A stretch of DNA of 10,836 nt from Saprospiraceae bacterium (GTDB lineage Bacteria; Bacteroidota; Bacteroidia; Chitinophagales; Saprospiraceae): positions 1 to 10,836 of the forward strand of contig JALZVB010000218.1 of the NCBI GenBank assembly GCA_023300835.1, written 5' to 3'. The notes below the pieces were generated by a model. That model did no database searches. It worked only from the letters and a program-made list of their open reading frames with translations, and had not been told where the DNA came from. The translations under genes were made by a program, and so were the position numbers. Numbering within the stretch: the stretch's first letter is position 1; each line of letters starts with the position of its first letter. This document shows positions 1 to 6,132 of the stretch, one piece after another.

Positions 1-189
1 TATAATACGGCCCCAACGTGGGTCGAATAAACAAGATGTGTATTTTTCTAAAAGCATTTAATCCCTTCTGGACTAGAATAAAAATGTTGTTCTATCTGAT
101 TATATAATGGGGAAAACGGGATATTTTATTAAAATCATGAAATCGGTAGCATTCTATAAATATTTAGCCTTCGAGATAAATGAAAACAA

Positions 190-858
190 CTATAGAAATA
201 CCCGCATAGCAATAAATTGTCCCAAACATCCGACGACAAATCCACCTAGAATATCTTGGCGAGAATGTGCTTTGAGATAGAGTCGAGATGATAAAGTTGC
301 CCCAGTTACGACTACAACAATTGACATAAGAATCAGATTGTGTAGATATAAAGTTGAGCCATTAGGAAGTGGGACTTCTGCATATCCTCTGCCGTGGGTA
401 ATGATGATATAGATAACACCAATCAATAAACCGCCTACACCGATCCCGTGCAAACTTATCTTAGTAAAATTATTGATGAAAAAAGCCATTACAATTGATA
501 CCAATGCGCCTAGGACAAAAGAAGAAAAGGGGATAGGGATTGTACTATTGGTCCTGATATTGAGAAAAAGCCATAAATAAAGTATCATTGTTGCAATGAG
601 TGGTCCTATTCGTTCAGTTCTCTCACGCATGGTTACTGAGGATATCAGTTCCGTTTTCCAGAACAATAAGACTACCAAGGCTGGAAACATAATCGAAGTA
701 AAAAATATAACAAGAACCAATGCACCAAAAGTTTTCTCCCCACTGTAGGGAAAAAGGTAGGGATTCACGGCTACATATATGAATAGTACATACAAAATCA
801 TCAATAGTGGATGGGCAACTACTGATATACTTTGAGCAATAATTTTTCCTGCTTTCAT
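190..858 (-). CDS. PAP2-like integral membrane protein with degenerate phosphatase motifs
   Basis: A 222-residue, very hydrophobic protein with about six membrane segments (roughly residues 10-32, 43-67, 85-101, 111-130, 138-155 and 172-190, plus a hydrophobic C-terminus). The third PAP2 motif is visible: S191-R192, H198 and D202 follow the SR-x5-H-x3-D pattern. The second motif, normally PSGH, reads I-S-L-H at 134-137, so the Pro and Gly are lost while Ser and His remain. The first motif is replaced by an Arg-rich loop (R78, R80, R83, P86). Family members act on lipid phosphates at the membrane. Whether this one is catalytic is uncertain, and no substrate can be inferred. I chose ATG at 858 because the in-frame TTG at 870 lies inside the -7 promoter match. 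It is a single gene, divergent from the DUF4294 operon. I see no convincing terminator in the 189 bases after its stop. Confidence 0.75.
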   Translation of the reverse strand: MKAGKIIAQSISVVAHPLLMILYVLFIYVAVNPYLFPYSGEKTFGALVLVIFFTSIMFPALVVLLFWKTELISSVTMRERTERIGPLIATMILYLWLFLNIRTNSTIPIPFSSFVLGALVSIVMAFFINNFTKISLHGIGVGGLLIGVIYIIITHGRGYAEVPLPNGSTLYLHNLILMSIVVVVTGATLSSRLYLKAHSRQDILGGFVVGCLGQFIAMRVFL

Positions 859-867
859 ACGATTATC

Positions 868-875
868 CAAATATA
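868..875 (-). promoter_or_regulatory. Candidate -7 promoter element for the PAP2-like gene
   Basis: On the minus strand these bases read TATATTTG, an exact match to the Bacteroidota -7 consensus TAnnTTTG. The start would lie only about 5-6 bases before the ATG at 858, giving an almost leaderless mRNA. No clear TTTG -33 box is seen. The surrounding 15 bases (862-876) are identical to those at the uvrA promoter (6100-6114), which supports a real signal. Confidence 0.4.
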
Positions 876-883
876 TATACTTG

Positions 884-901
884 AATGTCTATACTGACAT
901 T
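884..901. promoter_or_regulatory. Perfect 6-6-6 dyad, possible operator
   Basis: AATGTC at 884-889 and GACATT at 896-901 form a perfect inverted repeat around a 6-base spacer. It lies where the -33 region of the PAP2-like gene promoter would be, so a dimeric repressor or activator site is possible. A 6-bp dyad can also occur by chance in AT-rich DNA. Confidence 0.2.
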
Positions 902-951
902 TGTACACCTATAATTCAATACTTTTTCAGATATAAGAGATATAGATAATT

Positions 952-959
952 TACTTTTG
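952..959 (+). promoter_or_regulatory. Weak candidate -7 element for the DUF4294-mvaD operon
   Basis: The bases TACTTTTG match TAnnTTTG exactly on the strand of the operon. No TTTG is found 19-21 bases upstream, and the leader would be about 145 bases, so a closer undetected promoter is also possible. Confidence 0.25.
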
Positions 960-1111
960 TGAAGTGATAAACAGAAGCTTTTACTCTATAGTCAGAATAG
1001 CGTATTTATAATTGCTTTGATGGTTTATACTTCTGTAACAATACTATTTTATCAGTCGTTTTAAGAATAGAGAACTCTTCGGAGAATAAATTCATAAGAA
1101 AAAATACATAT

Positions 1112-1831
1112 ATGAGAAGCCTAATACTATTGATGTTTGTAACATCTGCAATGTGGGCTCAAGAAGTGCCAGATACTATTTCTGTACCCGAAGTTATACA
1201 CAGTGATATTCCTAGAGAGACTGCTATTGAAGATGCCATGGATACGATCATATATAGACAGCGAGACCTAGAGATGTTTGAAACTGAAATAGAAGGTCGT
1301 GTTATGACAGCTATGATTACGGAGAATGGCGATACACTGATAATGGAAACTTTAGATGACATAAGTATTACTTCACTCAAGAGTTTTTCAGATGAGGCAG
1401 ATTACCGTAAATACATGAAATTTAAACGGTACGCCGCATTTGTTTACCCATACGCTAAAGAAGCTATCCGTATATTCAAAGAGACAGAACATGTCACGCA
1501 GACTATGAATAAGCGTAAGCGCAAAAAACATATGAAAAAACTCCAAGAAGAGTTGAAAGAAAAGTTTGAAGAGCCCTTATCTAAACTAACCAAACTACAA
1601 GGTAAGATCATGGTAAAAATGATAGAAAAAGAGCTGGATAATGATATGTATAGTCTTATCAGAGGCTTACGTGGTAGATTTGCCGCTATGTACTGGCATA
1701 ATGCATCAAAGTTATTCAGTTATAATCTCAAGGAGGGTTACGAAAGAGGTAAATACATTATCTTAGATGCTGTCTTGGATGACTTTGATGTCTCCTATAG
1801 AATCGAACAAGATAAATTAAGCGAAGAGTGA
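1112..1831 (+). CDS. DUF4294 family exported protein
   Basis: A 239-residue protein of unknown function. Residues 1-16 look like a signal peptide (hydrophobic core, then A-M-W-A before Q17). An acidic low-complexity stretch follows (about 18-60). The conserved part, about 60-228, matches my recollection of DUF4294. It contains the Y-x-K-F-K-R-Y-A-A-F-V-Y-P-Y-A block (101-115), a Lys/Arg-rich helical segment (about 134-165), and an R-G-L-R-G-R-F-x-A-x-Y-W block (184-195). Export to the periplasm is inferred from the signal peptide; no catalytic motif is apparent. ATG at 1112 is the start that gives the signal peptide, and the A-rich leader resembles that of the gene at 3222. The stop overlaps the GTG start of mvaD, so the two are almost certainly co-transcribed and translationally coupled. 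A direct role in isoprenoid synthesis is not implied by the sequence. Confidence 0.85.
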   Translation: MRSLILLMFVTSAMWAQEVPDTISVPEVIHSDIPRETAIEDAMDTIIYRQRDLEMFETEIEGRVMTAMITENGDTLIMETLDDISITSLKSFSDEADYRKYMKFKRYAAFVYPYAKEAIRIFKETEHVTQTMNKRKRKKHMKKLQEELKEKFEEPLSKLTKLQGKIMVKMIEKELDNDMYSLIRGLRGRFAAMYWHNASKLFSYNLKEGYERGKYIILDAVLDDFDVSYRIEQDKLSEE

Positions 1832-2862
1832 AGCAGTCAGGTAGTGTAAAATGGAAAAGTCCCTCTAATATTGCATTAGTAAAATATTGGGGAAAATATG
1901 GAAAACAATTACCGCGTAACCCATCTATTAGCTTTACACTAGATGCAGCGCATACCATTACCAGTGTTGATTACATCTACGATCCAGAGACAGTTGGTCC
2001 ATTACTCAATTTCACATTTGAGGGAAAATCTAAACCTGAATTTAAAAAAAAAATACTAGCTTTCTTAGTTGATATAGCCGGAGAAGTTCCTGTTCTCAAG
2101 CATATGCAACTGACCATAGATAGTTGGAATTCTTTTCCGCATTCATCTGGTATTGCGTCTTCTGCATCTAGTATGTCGGCGATTGCGATGTGCCTTGTAG
2201 ATATAGAAAGACAGATTAACAAGGGATCAGATATAGATTTATATAAAGCCTCTCATCTTGCCAGATTGGGCAGTGGTAGTGCATCAAGATCTGTCTTTCC
2301 TAAGATGTCCATATGGGGAGAAATGGAAAAATATAAGAGTAGTAATAAATTTGCTATTCCATACCATGCCAAGATTGATCCTATATTCCAGACTTTCCAC
2401 GATGATATATTGATTGTTTCCAAGACAGAAAAAGCAGTTTCCTCTAGAGCTGGCCATGCTCTCATGGAAAACAACCCGTATGCAGCAGCAAGATTTCAAC
2501 AGGCACATGATAATATCGAGAACCTAATAACGGCTATGACGGCAGGAGATCTGGATACGTTTGGTCAGATCGTAGAGCAAGAAGCCCTTACGCTACATGC
2601 CCTTATGATGGCCTCTAGCCCGCCTTATATATTACTAGAACCTGCGACGCTTACCCTTATTTCTAAGATTCAGAATTTCAGAAAAGAACAAAATGTTCCC
2701 GTTTACTTTACGCTAGATGCCGGACCTAATATTCATATGTTGTATCCACATTCTGCCGTGGCGGCGGTTAGCGTTCTACTTGATGAAATAAAAAGTTATT
2801 GCGTAGACGGTCTTATCATATCTGATAGGGTAGGGAATGGGCCAGATAAGATGGAGGGGTAA
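1828..2862 (+). CDS. mvaD: Diphosphomevalonate decarboxylase
   Basis: A 344-residue cytosolic GHMP-superfamily enzyme. It performs the last step of the mevalonate pathway, the ATP-dependent decarboxylation of mevalonate 5-diphosphate to isopentenyl diphosphate. Seen in the sequence: the N-terminal signature S-P-S-N-I-A-L-V-K-Y-W-G-K (11-23); the GHMP ATP-binding loop P-H-S-S-G-I-A-S-S-A-S (104-114); the R-L-G-S-G-S-A-S-R-S segment (146-155) holding the conserved active-site Arg154; and F-T-L-D-A-G-P-N (294-301), whose Asp297 corresponds to the family's catalytic Asp. Length is normal and all key motifs are present. The start is GTG, overlapping the upstream stop as GTGA. No other in-frame start precedes the 11-23 signature, so this choice is firm. 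It implies that this organism makes isoprenoids by the mevalonate route, as many Flavobacteriia do. No other mevalonate gene is in the window, and no terminator is evident after the stop. Confidence 0.95.
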   Translation: MKQSGSVKWKSPSNIALVKYWGKYGKQLPRNPSISFTLDAAHTITSVDYIYDPETVGPLLNFTFEGKSKPEFKKKILAFLVDIAGEVPVLKHMQLTIDSWNSFPHSSGIASSASSMSAIAMCLVDIERQINKGSDIDLYKASHLARLGSGSASRSVFPKMSIWGEMEKYKSSNKFAIPYHAKIDPIFQTFHDDILIVSKTEKAVSSRAGHALMENNPYAAARFQQAHDNIENLITAMTAGDLDTFGQIVEQEALTLHALMMASSPPYILLEPATLTLISKIQNFRKEQNVPVYFTLDAGPNIHMLYPHSAVAAVSVLLDEIKSYCVDGLIISDRVGNGPDKMEG

Positions 2863-2900
2863 CTTGGTCTGAATGGTAGTGTCTTTATGATTTAGAAATG

Positions 2901-3070
2901 TGTTATACCAATTGAATTTTAAGATACCGCATAAGATTTTAAAATTAAATTGTTTAGCTCAAGGCGAAAAACGCAGAGGTAGCCATAGTTATGACACGTA
3001 TTTTTCAACGCAGTGGTAAGCAATTTCCATTAAAATAAGTGAAGCATTCTGAAGTTCAGTTGGTATTACA
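2901..3070. repeat. 170-bp imperfect palindromic, MITE-like element
   Basis: The outer 20 bases at 2901-2920 match the reverse complement of 3051-3070 at 16 of 20 positions (core TATACCAA against TTGGTATT). The similarity continues inwards with gaps: ATTTTAAAATTAAATTG near 2936-2952 faces a related segment near 3020-3038, and GCGAAAAACG near 2963-2973 faces CGTATTTTTCAACGC near 2998-3012. The whole piece could fold into one long interrupted hairpin. It has no ORF and no clear target-site duplication. This is the form of a non-autonomous transposable element or a dispersed palindromic repeat. Only one full copy is in the window, so mobility is an inference. It sits between mvaD and the secreted-protein gene without disrupting either. 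Confidence 0.6.
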
Positions 3071-3072
3071 AC

Positions 3073-3114
3073 AATCGGTTAATCTAATTGTGAAAGAGCT
3101 AAATCGTTAATCTA
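3073..3114 (+). repeat. Pair of short direct repeats upstream of the propeller gene
   Basis: AATCGGTTAATCTA (3073-3086) recurs as AATCGTTAATCTA (3102-3114), one base shorter, with about 29 bases between starts. They lie roughly 55-95 bases before the predicted -33 box of the gene at 3222, a plausible place for an activator site. Function is not shown. Confidence 0.3.
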
Positions 3115-3167
3115 GGCATGTTTTTCCTCTTTATTAATACTATAACTTATCATTTAGGGAATTAAAT

Positions 3168-3200
3168 TTTGGTTTCCATTACATATATAAAGTATCTTTA
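3168..3200 (+). promoter_or_regulatory. Candidate promoter of the propeller/T9SS gene
   Basis: TTTG at 3168-3171 and TATCTTTA at 3193-3200 are 21 bases apart. This agrees with the Bacteroidota layout of TTTG, about 19-21 bases, then TAnnTTTG; the last base of the -7 box deviates. The leader would be about 16-18 bases and A-rich, with no Shine-Dalgarno sequence, as is usual in this phylum. Confidence 0.4.
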
Positions 3201-3221
3201 AGGTATTCAAAAAAAATACAT

Positions 3222-5504
3222 ATGAATCGGATTTTAACATTTGTGCTGTTTATCACAACAACACTTGCTATCGGACAAAGTGATTTCAATCTTGAATTGG
3301 TTTCTAACGTACCTATCCCATCGGGTTGTAATGACATATGGGGATTTGTGGATAGTAACGGCGTAGAGTATGCGCTGGTAGGTACTCGGACGGATACAAG
3401 AATATATGACTTATCTACACCTAGTCAACCTATAGAAAAATTAATTATTCCAGGGACAACTACAACTTGGAGAGATATCAAATCTTATGGTAACTATATA
3501 TACAGTATCTCTGATAATACGCCTGATGGGCTTACTGTAATTGATATGTCAGAAGCGGCGGACACAATAACTTATACAAACTACTTTCCTCAAGTAAATT
3601 TCACGACTGGTCCAGATACTGTAGTGAATGCACATAATCTATATATTGATGAAAATGGAATACTATATCTCTGCGGTACTAACGTAGGGGTTGGAGGGGT
3701 TATCTTTTTAGATCTGAATATTGATCCTGAAGAACCACCGGTATTAGGGATTGAAGATTTCAATTATGCGCATGATATGTTTGCAAGAGGTGATACCCTG
3801 TATACTTCTGATATATTTCAAGGAAGGTTAAGTATATATGATATAAGTAACAAGGCCACTCCCTTGTTAATGGGTAGTACAACTACCTCTATGAGCTTTA
3901 CACATAATGCTTGGCCATCTGATGACGGGAAATATATATTTACAACTGATGAGAGGTCAAATGCATGGATCGACGCATATGACATTTCTGATATAGCAAA
4001 TATTGTAAAATTAGATAGAATCAGAACAACAGAAAATCTCAATGATAAAGCTCCACATAATACGCATTACCACAATGGATATCTTGTGACCTCATGGTAC
4101 TCAGAAGGAGTTGTAGTTGTAGATGCACATGACCCCTCTAACATGGTAATTACAGGTCAATATGATACAAATGCTGGTGACAGCGGGTTCGTAGGATGTT
4201 GGGGAACATATCCGTACTTGCCATCTGGCCTAGTACTGGCAACAGATAGACAGAATGGATTATTTGTACTACAACCTGATTATCAGCGAGCATCTTATCT
4301 TACTGGTCTCGTTAATGATGAGGTAACAGGATTACCTCTTACTGATGTTATGGTTTCTGTTGCAGATAGAGATGAAATAACAACATTTACAGATGCTATG
4401 GGACGTATAAGTGCTGGTACATATGGAGCAGGTGACTTCGAGATTACAATATCTAAACTAGGTTACATTACTAAGACTTTTACGGTACAGCTTATAAGTG
4501 GTGAAACATCTGACTTTATTGAGACCTTAGTTCCACGAGAATTGAGAACGTTGAATGGTGTTGTAATCAATGATACAAACGGGGACCCAATAGAAGGTGG
4601 AATAGTAAGACTAATAACAGACATTGACGAACGTATTCTTACGGCTGATGCTAATGGTAATTTTACTACGGATGTGTTCGAAGGATCAATTAATATGATT
4701 GCAGGTGCTTGGGGTTATCTACATAGAGAAATTGCTCAAGATATAGATCAGGAAGATATTGATCTTACAATAGAATTAAGCCAAGGGTATCAAGACGACT
4801 TTGTACTAGATCAGAACTGGGAAGAAATAGGATCAGATCCTGACTATGCATGGGAAAGAGTCGAGATCTCAGATTTAGGTATAGCAGATACACCAGGAGA
4901 TATAGGGACTGAGTATTATGTACTACAAGGCATTGTTGGGGGTACTTCTCAATTGATTTCTCCTTCAATGGATTTGTCAGGTTTTAACAAACCGGCTATT
5001 GTTTTTGAATATATAAATATTGTTGCAGAATCTCAGATAGTCTATTCTTTTGAAACACCACAAGAGTCTGGTCAAGTCGGTACACCGTCTAATACTAATA
5101 TGTGGACAAGCCAAGCACTAGAACCTGGTGACTACGTAACAGACCTTACAGATGTTAGATTTGCAATAACAGGTGTTAACACATTTGGAACTCAGAATAT
5201 GTTTGGGTTTGACGCATTCAGAGTAATAGAATTGGAACCTTCATCGGCTGCGGATATAACTGAGTCAAGTAACTATAATATCTACCCTAATCCAACTCAG
5301 AATAATGTAACTGTCGAATCAAATGATAGTTCAATAAAAAGATTAGAACTTGTAGATGTAACAGGGAAATTGCTTATCGCAAAAGAAGTAAATGGAGAAA
5401 AAGTAATTCAACTTAATACAACTGAGCTGGAAATCGGGATTTATCTACTTAAGATTATTTCAGATAATTCAGATATACAGACTGTTAAAATCGTTAAAGA
5501 ATAA
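3222..5504 (+). CDS. Choice-of-anchor B propeller protein with T9SS sorting domain
   Basis: A 760-residue secreted protein. Residues 1-18 are a signal peptide. Residues about 30-353 match the choice-of-anchor B family. I count seven repeats, starting near N37, R84, A137, A183, T227, P278 and C326, which suggests a seven-bladed beta-propeller. Equivalent blade positions carry H/D/N pairs: N37-D38, R84-D85, H138-N139, H184-D185, H228-N229 and H279-N280. Two carboxypeptidase-regulatory-like beta domains follow (about 358-437 and 441-519), each with a G-x-V-x-(N/D)-(D/E) opening. Then comes a beta-sandwich of MAM/jelly-roll type (about 523-672). The C-terminus is a type A T9SS sorting domain (about 684-760, N-I-Y-P-N-P at 686-691, ending V-K-I-V-K-E). 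It should cross the outer membrane through the type IX system and be anchored or released after cleavage of the tail. The biological role is unknown; the family name describes architecture only. It appears to be monocistronic, with its own promoter and terminator. Confidence 0.85.
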   Translation: MNRILTFVLFITTTLAIGQSDFNLELVSNVPIPSGCNDIWGFVDSNGVEYALVGTRTDTRIYDLSTPSQPIEKLIIPGTTTTWRDIKSYGNYIYSISDNTPDGLTVIDMSEAADTITYTNYFPQVNFTTGPDTVVNAHNLYIDENGILYLCGTNVGVGGVIFLDLNIDPEEPPVLGIEDFNYAHDMFARGDTLYTSDIFQGRLSIYDISNKATPLLMGSTTTSMSFTHNAWPSDDGKYIFTTDERSNAWIDAYDISDIANIVKLDRIRTTENLNDKAPHNTHYHNGYLVTSWYSEGVVVVDAHDPSNMVITGQYDTNAGDSGFVGCWGTYPYLPSGLVLATDRQNGLFVLQPDYQRASYLTGLVNDEVTGLPLTDVMVSVADRDEITTFTDAMGRISAGTYGAGDFEITISKLGYITKTFTVQLISGETSDFIETLVPRELRTLNGVVINDTNGDPIEGGIVRLITDIDERILTADANGNFTTDVFEGSINMIAGAWGYLHREIAQDIDQEDIDLTIELSQGYQDDFVLDQNWEEIGSDPDYAWERVEISDLGIADTPGDIGTEYYVLQGIVGGTSQLISPSMDLSGFNKPAIVFEYINIVAESQIVYSFETPQESGQVGTPSNTNMWTSQALEPGDYVTDLTDVRFAITGVNTFGTQNMFGFDAFRVIELEPSSAADITESSNYNIYPNPTQNNVTVESNDSSIKRLELVDVTGKLLIAKEVNGEKVIQLNTTELEIGIYLLKIISDNSDIQTVKIVKE

Positions 5505-5528
5505 CGATATAATATTATAAAGCTAAAT

Positions 5529-5564
5529 AAGCAGTACCAATTAATTTTGGTGCTGCTTTTTTTT
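5529..5564 (+). terminator. Rho-independent terminator of the propeller gene
   Basis: A 12-bp stem (5529-5540 with 5547-5558, one T-G wobble) and a 6-base loop are followed by a run of eight T (5557-5564). It begins 25 bases after the stop at 5504. This is the clearest single-direction terminator in the window. Confidence 0.85.
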
Positions 5565-6099
5565 ATTTAATACTAACGGTATAGATATAATTGATTCCCC
5601 TTTTGGGATGGTTGTTTGCTTAAAAAGCTGTCCCTACTATCTTAGAGCTGTGGTCTTGAATGGTATGAAAAAGAAGTTCCTCTTAATTAAGGTACGTATA
5701 ACTAAGTAAGAATAAAAGAGTGCAAAAAAAACGGAGGGAAAGCCGTCCCTCTTGAAAAAAACAGGCTTATCCCTCCTCTGCCGATTATTCTTAAAACTAC
5801 AATGTAGTTATGTTGCTAAAGTGGTTGTTATACTTATTTATGTGGTCTGAATCTGAAAGGTTACCCTCTTAAAGAGAATATTTTTTAATGACACTTTCAT
5901 TTCGAGTGCAACTTACGGCAAACAATCTAATTTGAAAAACAATGACAGATATAAATTTAAAAAATTGAAAATAGACAGCCAAAATGTAAACTATTTGGCA
6001 AAGTTGATTGAGAATTTAACATTTGGAAATAATAAGGTCTTTTTTACGTGAGCATTTGTTCAATTAGACCATAAACTATAAGAATGGTAATCTGTTTAA
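5565..6099. other. Gene-poor intergenic region
   Basis: I find no credible coding sequence on either strand; the longest noted candidate is a 20-codon minus-strand frame at about 5899-5837. The region contains a leftward terminator-like structure (5724-5776). A motif related to GGyyanCCCTC occurs three times (about 5743-5751, 5764-5776 and 5859-5869). An AT-rich stretch leads into the uvrA promoter. No tRNA, IS end or CRISPR repeat is recognised. Confidence 0.6.
5724..5776 (-). terminator. Leftward terminator-like structure with two alternative stems
   Basis: On the minus strand a GC-rich hairpin is followed directly by eight T (the A run at 5724-5731 on the plus strand). Two foldings share the same 3' arm. 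The long one pairs 5733-5744 with 5764-5776 (12 bp, one bulged base, 19-base loop). The short one pairs 5734-5739 with 5746-5751 (6 bp, 6-base loop). Either would place the U tract correctly for termination of a transcript running right to left. No minus-strand gene lies upstream of it, so it may end an unannotated small RNA starting in about 5800-6100, or be a relic. On the plus strand it lacks a T tract. Confidence 0.5.
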
Positions 6100-6100
6100 A

Positions 6101-6108
6101 TATATTTG
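6101..6108 (+). promoter_or_regulatory. Candidate -7 promoter element for uvrA
   Basis: TATATTTG matches TAnnTTTG exactly, about 25 bases before the ATG at 6133, giving a leader near 20 bases. The 15 bases at 6100-6114 are identical to those at the PAP2-like gene promoter. No -33 TTTG box is found at the expected distance. No SOS-type operator was recognised, but Bacteroidota LexA sites are variable. Confidence 0.45.
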
Positions 6109-6132
6109 GATAATATATCACACGGGACTTTT

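Noticed and set aside
1..61. Possible 3' ends of a rightward gene entering from the left edge (frame 1 stop at 28-30, frame 2 stop at 59-61).
   Set aside because: Only 9 or 19 codons are visible in either frame and neither is recognisable, so a real gene cannot be told from chance. The remaining bases up to 189 show nothing else clear.
859..870. Four-residue extension of the PAP2-like protein from TTG at 870.
   Set aside because: The TTG is part of the -7 element; the ATG at 858 is a normal start.
1758..2508. Several minus-strand frames of 66-81 codons across mvaD.
   Set aside because: They are antisense shadows of mvaD, overlap each other, and have no recognisable motifs.
5580..5620. Small CCCC-TTTT-GGG hairpin at the start of the intergenic region.
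   Set aside because: The stem is only about 3-4 bp with no T tract, so it is not a supportable terminator.
6106..6132. N-terminal extension of UvrA from TTG at 6106.
   Set aside because: The TTG overlaps the TATATTTG promoter match, and the ATG at 6133 gives a typical UvrA N-terminus.
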